Source: JAGNXB01 sp964471595 (lineage in GTDB: Bacteria > Bacteroidota > Bacteroidia > Chitinophagales > Saprospiraceae). From it: a DNA stretch of 64,000 bases. Positions 44,019 to 52,573 of the stretch are shown here, in pieces. Numbering within the stretch: position 1 is the stretch's first letter; each line of letters starts with the position of its first letter. A model generated the notes under the pieces. It saw only the letters and a program-made list of their open reading frames with translations, did no database searches and was not told the origin of the DNA. The position numbers and the translations under genes were made by a program. The DNA lies in NCBI GenBank assembly GCA_964471595.1, contig CAYYGN010000010.1, positions 25,966-89,965 on the forward strand. Reading direction: 5' to 3'.

Positions 44019-45395
44019 TCAGGTTTTGCGGTTTGTCCACAAGGAACCCACCACCATACCCAGGATACTGGCTCCCAGTCCGAAGAGCAATGGGGGCCAG
44101 TCCGTTTCAACCCCTTCACACAGCAACCAGACCGCCATTCCGCCGACAAGGGCCGCCATGGCCCCTGTTGCATTCGCTTTCTTCCAATAAAATCCGGCCG
44201 TCAGAGGTATGAAGAGGGATACGAGACTCAGGGCCGAAGACTGGGCCACCAATTCGTAGATATTGGCCTTCCAAAGGGCCATGAGGGCAGAGATCACAGC
44301 CACACCGATAACGCTGAGCCGTATCAGACGCAATACCCGGGCGTCTGAGGGGTCCTTGAGGCGGGGCCTGAGGATGTTTTCCCCGAATACGGTGGCAGGT
44401 GCGAGCATGGCGCCGCTGGTGGTACTGAGAATGGCGGAGAGGAGCGCTCCGAAAAACAGGACCTGGGCCGGCAGGTTGCCGTGATGCATGACCAGGGCCG
44501 GGAGAAAGTTTTGCCCGTCTCCGCTGGTGACGAGTTCCGGATACCGGTATCGACCCAGCAAAACGATGACCAGGGGCAGCAGGCCAATCGTCAGGTACAT
44601 GATCCCCCCCAGCCAGGAGGCCTCCACGGCACCTTTTTCGGTACGGGCCGACATGACCCGCTGAAATATGTCCTGTTGGGGAATGGATCCGAGGCCGATG
44701 GTTATCCAGGCTGCCACCCAATGGGCATATCCGGATACCGTAGGTTCGGGCAACATCCGGAAAAAGCCGGATGGCAAATCGTTCACCACCGGCCGAAGGT
44801 CACCGGTTTCCCTGACCATAATGATCAGAAGGAAAAGGAGCCCACCGATAATCAGGATGGTCTGGATGAAATCCGTGACGGAAACGGCCCACATCCCTCC
44901 GCGGACCGTATACACCATAACCACAACAGTACACAACAGGATTCCGGCAATAAAAGGTATCCCTGCAATGGTCTGGAGGATGATGGCCATGGCTACCAAT
45001 TGCGCGGCAATCCAGCCAAAATAGGATGGCACCATGAACAAGGCAGACACAAACTCCACTTTCGGACCGAATCGATGGCGGTAAAAATCGTTGAATGTCA
45101 GTATGTTGAGTCGATACAGCTTGCGGGCAAAGAAAGCCCCGGTCAGCATCAGGCACAAGGCGGCCCCAAAGGGATCTTCAATGACAGCGAGGAGGCCACC
45201 GTCGAGAAACTCCGAGGAAGCGCCCAGAATGGTCTCCGAGCCAAACCAGGTGGCAAACAATGCACTGGCAGCCACCAACATGGGCATCTTCCTACCGGCC
45301 ACTACAAAGTCACGCGTGTTGTGCACGCGACGGGCGGCCCACAAGCCTATGAGGAGCGTAATGGCGAGGTAGAGAAAAAGGGAAAACAAAAGCAT
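44019..45395 (-). CDS. Sodium:solute symporter (SSS family)
   Basis: A 458-residue membrane protein with about 12-13 hydrophobic segments. The opening MLLFSLFLYLAITLLIGLWAARRVHNTRDFVVAGRKMPML and ATWFGSETILGASSEFLDGGL are characteristic of SSS members of the Bacteroidota type, as is MWAVSVTDFIQTILIIGGLL. Sodium-driven import of an organic solute is the family role; the substrate is not determinable. Its 3' end is three bases from the convergent LTD gene stop, without an evident hairpin. Confidence 0.92.
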   Translation of the reverse strand: MLLFSLFLYLAITLLIGLWAARRVHNTRDFVVAGRKMPMLVAASALFATWFGSETILGASSEFLDGGLLAVIEDPFGAALCLMLTGAFFARKLYRLNILTFNDFYRHRFGPKVEFVSALFMVPSYFGWIAAQLVAMAIILQTIAGIPFIAGILLCTVVVMVYTVRGGMWAVSVTDFIQTILIIGGLLFLLIIMVRETGDLRPVVNDLPSGFFRMLPEPTVSGYAHWVAAWITIGLGSIPQQDIFQRVMSARTEKGAVEASWLGGIMYLTIGLLPLVIVLLGRYRYPELVTSGDGQNFLPALVMHHGNLPAQVLFFGALLSAILSTTSGAMLAPATVFGENILRPRLKDPSDARVLRLIRLSVIGVAVISALMALWKANIYELVAQSSALSLVSLFIPLTAGFYWKKANATGAMAALVGGMAVWLLCEGVETDWPPLLFGLGASILGMVVGSLWTNRKT

Positions 45396-45488
45396 CCCGG
45401 CAGGTTGGCGGCGAAATATAGAAGATACCCCGAAACCGGATGTACAAGTAAATCCGGGCGAAAGGAAGAGATGAAGGCAAAAGTTGTG

Positions 45489-45496
45489 TATTTTTG
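45489..45496 (+). promoter_or_regulatory. Promoter -7 element (TATTTTTG) of the Omp28-like gene
   Basis: TAnnTTTG match 24 bases before the ATG at 45521. No good -33 element was seen. Confidence 0.5.
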
Positions 45497-45520
45497 GTAC
45501 GAAAACGAAATCCTGTAGCT

Positions 45521-47548
45521 ATGAAAAAACTTGTACCCTTGTTCTTTGCCCTGCTTCTTTTACCGGGAGCCATGTCCTTTGCCCAATCCTTTCAGGATGA
45601 TTTTGAGGCCTACCCTGCGGACGCCTATGTCGGTCAGACATCTCCGGTTTGGCGAACCTGGTCAGCGGCGGGAGAAGGGACCACCGAAGATGCCCGGGTA
45701 TCCCAGGAGCAGGCGTTCAGCGGCTTGCAGTCCATGAAACTGTTCAGCACATCCACAAGTGGAGGACCCATGGACATCGTTTTACCCTTTGGCGAAGCCT
45801 ATACCGACGGCACCCTTACCTACGGAATGAAAATGTTTGTGGTTGGTGGTACCGGCGCCTATTTCAACTTCCAGGCCAACCAAACCATCGGTCAGGTGTG
45901 GGCGGCGGATTTTTACTTCCGCCAGACCGGAACACTCGATATGACCACCGGCTCCACCAACCAGGGGTCGGCCGCTTTTCCACACGACGAATGGTTTGAT
46001 GTAAAGGCCGTTCTGGACCTGACCAACAACGACTGGCAAATCTTCATCAACGAGGAGAAGGTAGCCGGATTTTCCAATGTCAACAACCGGGTAGCTTCCA
46101 TCAATCTCTATCCGGTCAATCCTTCGGGCATCTCCACTTTCTACGTGGATGACGTCTATTTCAATTACGAGCCTTTCATCCAGCCCGACCTGGATGTCTC
46201 GATGTTTGCCCTGACCACCAAAACCAAGAATATTGCGGGCAACAGCCAGTCTTTCAGGGTAACGCTGCGCAACCTCGGTTTGGAGACGATCGAATCGGCA
46301 TTGGTGACCTGGACAGACGGAACGGATGCCTACACGGACACCCTGGAATCCCTGGGCCTGCTGAGCGGTCAGGATCATGTATTCACCCACAGTGCATCCC
46401 TGGTCGCCAAGGAGGGGACCACGAGTTATTCGGTGACGATCCATCAGATCAACGGGGGGGATGATCAGAATCCCAATAATGATACCCGAAACATCTCGGT
46501 GACCGGCGTAGTGCCGGCCCCGCACAAGCGGGTGATTGCCGAGGAGGGCACGGGTACCTGGTGCGGATGGTGTCCGCGGGGAACGGTCCTGATGGATTTC
46601 CTCAAACACGATTACGGGGATTATTTCGTACCGGTGGCGGTGCACAACAACGATCCGATGGCGGTGACCAACTACAACGCCGGCGTGACGAGTTTTCCCG
46701 GATTCACGGGCTTTCCCGGCGTCATCATGGAGCGTGCACAGGTAATCGATCCCCTGGGACTGGAGGACGGATTGTACGACCATATCGGTATTGCACCCGG
46801 AGCCACCCTGCTGAACGGAGCCGAATATGATGCCGTCAACGGACAACTTCGCATTTCGGTCACAGCCGAGACGCTCCTGGAATTGTTGGGCAACTGGCGG
46901 ATCAATGTCATTCTGACCGAGGATGGCGTGACCGGATCCGGATCCGGTTACAACCAGGCCAATTATTATTCAGGAGGTGCCCAGGGGCCCATGGGAGGTT
47001 ATGAATCCCTGCCCAATCCGGTTCCGGCCTCAATGATGGTGTATGACCATGTGGCACGGGCCATTCTGGGCGGTTTCGCCGGACAGTCCGGTTCCGTACC
47101 CACACCCCTGGAACCCGGCAACTCCTTCATCCGGGAATTTACCTGGAATGTGCCTGCCAATGTGAACGTGGAAAACCTCAACATCATCAGCACCATCACG
47201 ATGCCCAACGGCCGTGTGAGCAATGCCAACCGGTTTACTTTCCAGGAAGCCATTGCCAACGGTCTGGCGAGTTCCAACCAGGAGCCGGTGGCCTTGCAGA
47301 CGCTTGACATCTACCCCAATCCGGCTTCCGACCAGACCACGGTGAATCTCCACTTTACCGAACCCAATGAGGTGATGCTGGAGGTTGTCGACATGATGGG
47401 TCGTGTCATGTTCCGCCGGGAATTCGGTGTTTTGTCGGGCGAGCACTGGCTGCATCTGCCCACCTACCTGCTTGACAACGGCATTTACGTCCTCCGGGTC
47501 CACACCGGTGAGGGATTTGCCAGCCGTCGGCTGACGGTACAGCATTAA
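45521..47548 (+). CDS. Omp28-like secreted protein with T9SS C-terminal sorting domain
   Basis: A 675-residue protein with signal peptide MKKLVPLFFALLLLPGAMSFAQ. Residues 25-220 form a beta-sandwich (concanavalin-like) region, followed by an immunoglobulin-like segment (about 225-325). A thioredoxin-like Omp28 domain starts near 335 with the CxxC TWCGWC (C348, C351) and GTVLMDFLKHDYGDYFVPVAVHN. The last 80 residues are a T9SS type-A sorting domain (LDIYPNPASDQTTVNL ... DNGIYVLRVHTGEG). It is exported across the outer membrane and probably anchored at the surface. Omp28 relatives are poorly characterised; the CxxC suggests a redox function, but this is inference. Confidence 0.9.
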   Translation: MKKLVPLFFALLLLPGAMSFAQSFQDDFEAYPADAYVGQTSPVWRTWSAAGEGTTEDARVSQEQAFSGLQSMKLFSTSTSGGPMDIVLPFGEAYTDGTLTYGMKMFVVGGTGAYFNFQANQTIGQVWAADFYFRQTGTLDMTTGSTNQGSAAFPHDEWFDVKAVLDLTNNDWQIFINEEKVAGFSNVNNRVASINLYPVNPSGISTFYVDDVYFNYEPFIQPDLDVSMFALTTKTKNIAGNSQSFRVTLRNLGLETIESALVTWTDGTDAYTDTLESLGLLSGQDHVFTHSASLVAKEGTTSYSVTIHQINGGDDQNPNNDTRNISVTGVVPAPHKRVIAEEGTGTWCGWCPRGTVLMDFLKHDYGDYFVPVAVHNNDPMAVTNYNAGVTSFPGFTGFPGVIMERAQVIDPLGLEDGLYDHIGIAPGATLLNGAEYDAVNGQLRISVTAETLLELLGNWRINVILTEDGVTGSGSGYNQANYYSGGAQGPMGGYESLPNPVPASMMVYDHVARAILGGFAGQSGSVPTPLEPGNSFIREFTWNVPANVNVENLNIISTITMPNGRVSNANRFTFQEAIANGLASSNQEPVALQTLDIYPNPASDQTTVNLHFTEPNEVMLEVVDMMGRVMFRREFGVLSGEHWLHLPTYLLDNGIYVLRVHTGEGFASRRLTVQH

Positions 47549-47572
47549 GCCATCAGGTCCTGCCTTGAAACG

Positions 47573-47603
47573 AAAGAGCCCTTCCACACCGGAAGGGCTC
47601 TTT
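47573..47603. terminator. Bidirectional hairpin terminator between the Omp28-like gene and tRNA-Arg
   Basis: Stem AAAGAGCCCTTCC / GGAAGGGCTCTTT (13 bp) with a five-base loop and A/T-rich ends, 24 bases after the stop of the Omp28-like gene and next to the tRNA 3' end on the other strand. Confidence 0.85.
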
Positions 47604-47607
47604 ATTG

Positions 47608-47680
47608 TGACCCCGGCAGGACTCGAACCTGCAACTTTCAGAACCGGAATCTGACGTTCTATCCATTGAACTACGGAGCC
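47608..47680 (-). tRNA. tRNA-Arg (anticodon CCG)
   Basis: The minus-strand 73-mer folds as a cloverleaf. The acceptor arm GGCTCCG pairs with CGGGGTC (two G-U pairs), the D arm is GTTC-AGAAC, the anticodon stem is TCAGA/TCTGA with loop TTCCGGT (anticodon CCG), and the T arm is GCAGG-TTCGAGT-CCTGC. The discriminator is A, and the CCA end is not encoded. It reads CGG codons. Confidence 0.95.
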
Positions 47681-47752
47681 AAAGGGAGGACAAAGGTAAA
47701 CCTTATCCATAAAATTTTGGCCGGCCGGAAACTGAGGCCACAGGGGATAAAA

Positions 47753-47782
47753 AAAGAGTCCGGAAACACTCCCGGACTCTTT
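47753..47782. terminator. Hairpin terminator of the PDZ-protein gene
   Basis: Stem AAAGAGTCCGG / CCGGACTCTTT (11 bp) with an eight-base loop, flanked by an A-run on the + strand (T-run on the transcript), 23 bases after the PDZ gene stop codon. Confidence 0.8.
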
Positions 47783-47804
47783 GCCTTTAGATATTTGAAG
47801 AATA

Positions 47805-49214
47805 TTACTGATTCCGGATGATGGTCCTGGAAAGGTATTGACCGCTCTGGTCGATGAAGAGAGTATAATTGCCGGCGGGCATATCCCTCAGATCGATGTC
47901 TTCATCATAGGTATCGGTGCCGGTGATTTCCTGGGTCATCATCACCTTGCCCTGCGTGTCCATCAGGCGGATCGTAAAAGATTCTTCCGAGGGAAGCCGA
48001 AAGGCCACCCGAACGGTGCTGTTGGTGGGGTTGGGAAAAATGCGGAGATCCTGAAGCTGCAGATTGCCGGGCTGGGAAGCTTTTTTCCGGGCTTCTTCTT
48101 CCATCATTTCGGCTTCGGCCTGCTTTTTCACGGATTTTTCTTTACGGACGATCTTTTCGCAGCAACCGGGAGGGCAAATGACGGGCAGGCAGCAATCAGC
48201 ACCTTTTGAGCCGAGAACAACCGGCACTTCCATCTTTTTACCATCTCTCCGGATTTGCAGGGTTACCTGGTCCCCTTCCTTCTTGTCTTGAATAAAACCG
48301 CTCACCTCCTCGGGGGTGGTCAGCGAAGTCCGATCGATGCGGTACAGGATATCTCCTTCGCGCAGTCCTACGGCTCTGGCAGGTGATTGGCGCACTACTT
48401 CGGTGATGCGGACGCCATCTTCATGGGGTTCCATGACGATGCCAAGGAAAGCCGTGGGATCGGCGGCCTCTTTTTTCATGTGCGGCACCATGTAAAAATC
48501 CTTACAGGGCATCTCTTTCCACTGACGGGCCATCCGGATTTCCCTTTGCCCCAGTGTGGCCTCTGCATTTTGTTCCTTTCCGTCGCGGAGGAAAGTCAGG
48601 GCAACAGCATCGCCCGGCTTGTGTTCCCTGAGGACCCGTGCAATGTCATTGTGGTTTTTCACCTCATTTTGTCCAATCCGAAGCAATACATCCCCGGATT
48701 GGAGACCGGCTTTTTCGGCAGCGCTATTTTCCACGACTTCATCTATGACAGCGCCGGCGTCACTGGCGGAGGTCACTACCCCCAGGAAGGCCTGCTCGGT
48801 CATCCTGAGTGTCAGGTTCTCCAGTTCAACGGCGGCATCCCGGAGTTTTTCTTCCCAGACAGGCCAGTTTTCGCGGACATCCTCTTCCAGATGTTCCCAG
48901 GCCGCAGGAAAATCTTCCCTGATGCGCATTCGGACCTGCTTTTCCTCCGGTTCGTCACCCATGCGGATTTCCACTTCTTTGGTAATCTCGTTGTGAGTAC
49001 CGGGGGATTCTGCCGGCTCGGTCAGCCAGGCTTGATGGGCAGGAAGGTCTTCGGCTTCACGAATAATCGTCTCAGTACGTTCGACGCCATCTTCATCCAC
49101 CCATTTTTTGACCACGGTGACCTTTTTGACGGTCCGTCCGGACGATTCCGTGTCCTGAGCCAAGGACCAGGTCGCCAATCCCAATGCCACGAGTAACAAT
49201 ATTCCTTTTTTCAT
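47805..49214 (-). CDS. Secreted protein with two PDZ domains, a cysteine cluster and a T9SS sorting domain
   Basis: A 469-residue protein; signal peptide MKKGILLLVALGLATWSLAQ. An acidic region (about 40-140) precedes PDZ1 (about 142-222: AGLQSGDVLLRIGQNEVKNHNDIARVL) and PDZ2 (about 255-335: AVGLREGDILYRIDRTSL). No protease domain is present, unlike DegP/HtrA. A Cys-rich CCLPVICPPGCC (341-352) follows, then a charged linker and a T9SS type-A sorting domain (about 388-469: LRIFPNPTNSTVRVAF ... MPAGNYTLFIDQSG). It is divergent from a histidine kinase-response regulator pair, and a direct-repeat operator lies between the two promoters. It may be an envelope-stress adaptor or sensor scaffold; this is inference. 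Confidence 0.9.
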   Translation of the reverse strand: MKKGILLLVALGLATWSLAQDTESSGRTVKKVTVVKKWVDEDGVERTETIIREAEDLPAHQAWLTEPAESPGTHNEITKEVEIRMGDEPEEKQVRMRIREDFPAAWEHLEEDVRENWPVWEEKLRDAAVELENLTLRMTEQAFLGVVTSASDAGAVIDEVVENSAAEKAGLQSGDVLLRIGQNEVKNHNDIARVLREHKPGDAVALTFLRDGKEQNAEATLGQREIRMARQWKEMPCKDFYMVPHMKKEAADPTAFLGIVMEPHEDGVRITEVVRQSPARAVGLREGDILYRIDRTSLTTPEEVSGFIQDKKEGDQVTLQIRRDGKKMEVPVVLGSKGADCCLPVICPPGCCEKIVRKEKSVKKQAEAEMMEEEARKKASQPGNLQLQDLRIFPNPTNSTVRVAFRLPSEESFTIRLMDTQGKVMMTQEITGTDTYDEDIDLRDMPAGNYTLFIDQSGQYLSRTIIRNQ

Positions 49215-49261
49215 AAGCAGGAAATTTTGATCAGAATAAGATGATGAAAAGCAATTTCAGG

Positions 49262-49269
49262 CAAATCTA
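49262..49269 (-). promoter_or_regulatory. Promoter -7 element (TAGATTTG) of the PDZ-protein gene
   Basis: TAnnTTTG match on the minus strand, with the start codon 48 bases downstream (first base of ATG at 49214). No TTTG -33 element precedes it at 19-21 bases; the direct repeats at 49293-49319 occupy that side instead. Confidence 0.6.
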
Positions 49270-49292
49270 ATTTGCTATTTCTCCGGAAGTAC

Positions 49293-49319
49293 TTAAACGA
49301 AAGTTAAAAGGGCGTTAAA
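49293..49319. promoter_or_regulatory. Putative response-regulator operator: three TTAAA direct repeats at 11-base spacing
   Basis: TTAAA begins at 49293, 49304 and 49315, one helical turn apart, the arrangement used by OmpR/PhoB-type regulators. It lies 23-24 bases from the -7 box of each of the two divergent promoters (49262-49269 and 49344-49351), neither of which has a -33 TTTG. The core GTTAAAAGGGCGTTAA (49303-49318) has a close copy at 58069-58084. Confidence 0.6.
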
Positions 49320-49343
49320 GGAATGATAATGGATGGGTGCCCG

Positions 49344-49351
49344 TACATTTG
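49344..49351 (+). promoter_or_regulatory. Promoter -7 element (TACATTTG) of the kinase-regulator operon
   Basis: TAnnTTTG match 49 bases before the kinase ATG at 49401, without a -33 TTTG; transcription probably needs an activator. Confidence 0.6.
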
Positions 49352-49400
49352 ACGTGCGGGTCGGGGAACCAAACCCCCGGTCTTCCGGTTAGGCATAGGC

Positions 49401-50918
49401 ATGAAGCGTTCCTCCATCTGGATCATAATCGGGCTCATGACCACGGCCCTGGCAGGACTCATTTCCCTGCAGGCCAATTGGTTTATCACCACGATCCGTC
49501 TGAATGAAGAGCGGTTCGAGAAGAACGTTCACGAAGCCATTCGCCGGTTTTCGGAGCGGCTGGAGAGCATGGAGAGCATGGCGGCGTTGGAATCCATGAA
49601 CGGCTATGAATCCGTGTTCCTGGAGAAGGAAGCGCGGCAGGCTCTGGAGAAAAACCGCGGCATCCAGATACCTGCAGATTCACCGCTGAACGATGATTTG
49701 CCGAATGACCGGTTGGCGGCATTCCTGCTCAGCCAGAATGCCTGTGATTGCGAGGCATGCCGGCTGGACCGGCAGATCAAGTATTACCAGATCATCCGCA
49801 AGCGCCTTCAGCGGACACAAATGGGCTTATATGACCGCATTGGCGACCTGACTGTTTTTCATGCTCTGCTCAAGGAGGAATTGGAGAGCGCCGGCATTAC
49901 CACACGCTTCCATTACGGGGTGTATTCCTACGAGACCAACAGCTTCATCATCAATGACGGTCATTATGTGGTTCCTGACCACAACGCCCAGGTCAGTCAG
50001 ATTGGAGGCCTGGATCCCCTCCAGAATACCGAGTACAAGATTTCACTGTTTCCTGAGGCCCAAAGTGCCCCCGGGTTGCTGAAAGTTCATTTCCCGGACA
50101 AGGTCACCGCCATCTGGGGTTCGGTGATCCGGCAGCTGATCGCCTCCGTCCTGTTTACGGGCATCATTCTGTTCTGCTTTACTTATACGGTCCTGGTCAT
50201 CTTTCGTCAGAAGAAGGTGTCGGAGATGAAGAACGACTTCATCAACAACATGACCCATGAATTCAAAACACCCATTGCCACCATTTCTCTGGCCACCGAC
50301 GCCATCGGCAATCCCGCCGTGTCCGGGGATTCCGGCAAAGTGAGGCGGTTTGCCGAAATCATCCGGGAAGAAAACCGAAGGATGAACCGCCAGGTGGAAA
50401 AGGTCTTGCAAATGGCGCAGATCGACAAGCAGGAGTTCATGCTGCAATGGGGCGAAGTCGATCTTCACGAAGTCATTCGCCAGGCCGTGGACAACTTCAT
50501 CCTGCAGGTCGAACATCGCGAGGGTTATATCCGTCAAGCGTTAGATGCCGATCCCCCGGTAGTGGAAGGAGACCAGACCCATATTTCGAGCATGATCCAC
50601 AACCTGCTCGACAATGCCAACAAATATTCACCCGAACGTCCGGAAATCGAGATCAAAACCCGGAGCACTTCACGGGGCGTTGAGGTGGCGATTCGCGACC
50701 ACGGGTTGGGCATCAGCCGCGAAGCCCGCAAGCATATCTTTGACCGGTTTTACCGGGTGCATACCGGCAACTTGCACGATGTCAAGGGATTCGGTCTCGG
50801 TCTCAGTTACGTCAAAGCCATGATGGATGCGCACCACGGCAAGGTGCATGTGGAAAGTGAGCCGGGCCATGGAAGTACTTTCACCCTCTTTTTTCCGTTT
50901 AAGCAGGAAACAGCCTGA
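49401..50918 (+). CDS. Sensor histidine kinase with cysteine cluster in the sensor domain
   Basis: A 505-residue membrane kinase. TM1 is at about 6-28 and a large periplasmic sensor domain (30-240) includes the triple-Cys NACDCEACRLD (C115, C117, C120). TM2 is at about 243-268. HisKA has phosphoacceptor H286 in FINNMTHEFKTPIATI, and the ATPase has HNLLDNANKYS (N), DHGLGIS (G1), FDRFYRVHTGN and GFGLGLSYV (G2). It is a paralogue of the kinase at 35.4 kb but with a longer sensor. The Cys cluster suggests metal or redox sensing, which is untested. Five bases separate it from the response regulator gene. The promoter lacks a -33 element and sits beside direct repeats. Confidence 0.95.
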   Translation: MKRSSIWIIIGLMTTALAGLISLQANWFITTIRLNEERFEKNVHEAIRRFSERLESMESMAALESMNGYESVFLEKEARQALEKNRGIQIPADSPLNDDLPNDRLAAFLLSQNACDCEACRLDRQIKYYQIIRKRLQRTQMGLYDRIGDLTVFHALLKEELESAGITTRFHYGVYSYETNSFIINDGHYVVPDHNAQVSQIGGLDPLQNTEYKISLFPEAQSAPGLLKVHFPDKVTAIWGSVIRQLIASVLFTGIILFCFTYTVLVIFRQKKVSEMKNDFINNMTHEFKTPIATISLATDAIGNPAVSGDSGKVRRFAEIIREENRRMNRQVEKVLQMAQIDKQEFMLQWGEVDLHEVIRQAVDNFILQVEHREGYIRQALDADPPVVEGDQTHISSMIHNLLDNANKYSPERPEIEIKTRSTSRGVEVAIRDHGLGISREARKHIFDRFYRVHTGNLHDVKGFGLGLSYVKAMMDAHHGKVHVESEPGHGSTFTLFFPFKQETA

Positions 50919-50923
50919 ACCCT

Positions 50924-51661
50924 ATGTCCACTGAATACCATCCCAGGATCCTATTGGTTGAGGACGATCAGAATTTCGGCGATGTGCTCAAGTCCTACCT
51001 GGAAATGCACGACTACCAGGTGACACTGGCGCAGGATGGCGTTTCTGGCATGGAAAAGTATCGCAGAACGAAATACGATCTGTGCATCCTGGACGTAATG
51101 ATGCCCAAAAAAGACGGCTTTACGCTGGCCAAGGAGATCAGGGAGAAGGATACCGAAACCCCGATCATTTTTTTGACGGCCAAAACGCTCAAGGACGATC
51201 TTTTGCAGGGATTCAAGATCGGCGCCGACGATTACATCACCAAGCCCTTCAATTCGGAGGAGCTGCTGCTCCGGATCCAGGCCATCCTCAAACGCAGCAT
51301 TCCCAAGGAAGAACCTGAGGATGAAAGGACAGAATTCGAGATCGGCTATTACCACTTTCAATATCCTCTCCGCATTCTTCATTTTCGCAAGCCCGGCGAG
51401 GAACAGAAGTTCAAGCTGAGTCCCAAGGAGGCCTCATTGCTCCGGCTCTTTTGCCTGAATTTGGGAGGAGTACTGACCCGGGCTGAGGCGTTGAAGAAAA
51501 TCTGGGGCGAGGACAATTACTTCACGGCGCGGAGCATGGACGTCTTCATCACCAAGCTGCGCAAATATCTCCTCCTGGACGGTCGCATCGAGATCGTCAA
51601 CATCCACGGCAACGGATTCCAGCTTTTTGTCAACGAAGAGAAAGCGGCCGGCAAAGTGTGA
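50924..51661 (+). CDS. OmpR-family response regulator
   Basis: A 245-residue regulator: receiver domain with EDDQ, phospho-acceptor in LCILDVMMPKKDG, IFLTAKT and ADDYITKPFN; winged-helix DNA-binding domain (about 140-238) with LSPKEASLLRLFCLN and SMDVFITKLRKYLLLDG. Cognate partner of the preceding kinase. Direct repeats of the OmpR type (49293-49319) lie upstream of its own operon, so autoregulation and control of the PDZ gene are likely. Confidence 0.95.
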   Translation: MSTEYHPRILLVEDDQNFGDVLKSYLEMHDYQVTLAQDGVSGMEKYRRTKYDLCILDVMMPKKDGFTLAKEIREKDTETPIIFLTAKTLKDDLLQGFKIGADDYITKPFNSEELLLRIQAILKRSIPKEEPEDERTEFEIGYYHFQYPLRILHFRKPGEEQKFKLSPKEASLLRLFCLNLGGVLTRAEALKKIWGEDNYFTARSMDVFITKLRKYLLLDGRIEIVNIHGNGFQLFVNEEKAAGKV

Positions 51662-51730
51662 CGGCCGTCCAAAGGATTGGTTGATCAGGAGAGAGGACTT
51701 TGCCCGGGGAGGGGAGAAGCCGGATTCCTG

Positions 51731-52399
51731 TTATTGGACCGTGACCTGAACGTAGATGAAGGCTGCCGCTTTTCCGGACACCAGGCGTGCGGCATCTTCG
51801 TTGAGTACCAATTGGACGGAGCCATCAAAGGCAAACCTTTCGGTTACTTTAATCGTAGTGCCGATGGTCAGACCCTGTTGATCGAGAAATCGCAAAAAGG
51901 CCGGGGCGTGCTCTTTGACGCCTACGATGATCCCTTTTTGCCCGGGATCCAGTTCGCTGAGGAGTATCTGTTGCCGCATCCTGTAGGCTCCTGAAGCATC
52001 GGGAATGGGATCGCCATGGGGGTCAAAGCGCGGATGTCCGAGAAAATGGTCAAGGCGCTCGACGAGGTTTTCGGACCGGATATGTTCGAGCTGTTCGGCG
52101 ATGTCATGGACTTCATCCCACGTGAAGCCCAATTTTTCCACAAGAAATACTTCCCAGAGCCGGTGTTTGCGGATCAGCTGGGTGGCGATCCGGGCCCCTT
52201 CCCTGGTCAATTGAACGCCGCGGTATCGTTCGTAATGAATCAATCCCTTTTCGGCGAGCTTTTTCAACATGTCGGTGACCGATGCGGCCCTGTTCTGGAC
52301 AGCCTCCGCAATGCCGGAGGTGCTCACGGGATTGCCCTGACGCTCAGCCACTTTGTAAATGGCTTTGAGATAATCTTCTTCCGCCAGGGTATAGGACAT
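51731..52399 (-). CDS. DtxR/MntR-family metal-dependent transcriptional regulator
   Basis: A 222-residue repressor. Winged-helix domain (1-63: EDYLKAIYKVAERQGNPVSTSGIAEAV ... MLKKLAEKGLIHYERYRGVQLT), metal-binding/dimerisation domain (64-140: RKHRLWEVFLVEKLGFTWDEVHDIAEQLEHI), then a FeoA/SH3-like domain (150-222). Where MntR has a D8-X2-E11 metal pair this protein has D9 and a Lys at the E11 position, so it may be closer to iron-responsive DtxR/IdeR types. The TACCTTTG promoter box is at 52420-52427 (minus strand). The regulon is unknown; no metal transporter adjoins. Confidence 0.93.
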   Translation of the reverse strand: MSYTLAEEDYLKAIYKVAERQGNPVSTSGIAEAVQNRAASVTDMLKKLAEKGLIHYERYRGVQLTREGARIATQLIRKHRLWEVFLVEKLGFTWDEVHDIAEQLEHIRSENLVERLDHFLGHPRFDPHGDPIPDASGAYRMRQQILLSELDPGQKGIIVGVKEHAPAFLRFLDQQGLTIGTTIKVTERFAFDGSVQLVLNEDAARLVSGKAAAFIYVQVTVQ

Positions 52400-52419
52400 G
52401 ATATCAGCGCGTGCCGATA

Positions 52420-52427
52420 CAAAGGTA
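52420..52427 (-). promoter_or_regulatory. Promoter -7 element (TACCTTTG) of the DtxR-type regulator
   Basis: Minus-strand TAnnTTTG match, 20 bases before the ATG at 52399. Confidence 0.5.
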
Positions 52428-52573
52428 GGCCAGGCGACGGAATGGGTGTATCCATTTGCATCCTGCCATTTTGTCTATTGACGCTCAGCCGTTTGTGACA
52501 TAATGGCGCCATTTGGCTGCTGAATCCGGGATGGAATCTAATTTGTGCAGGATTGCATGCTCAAACAAAGGAC

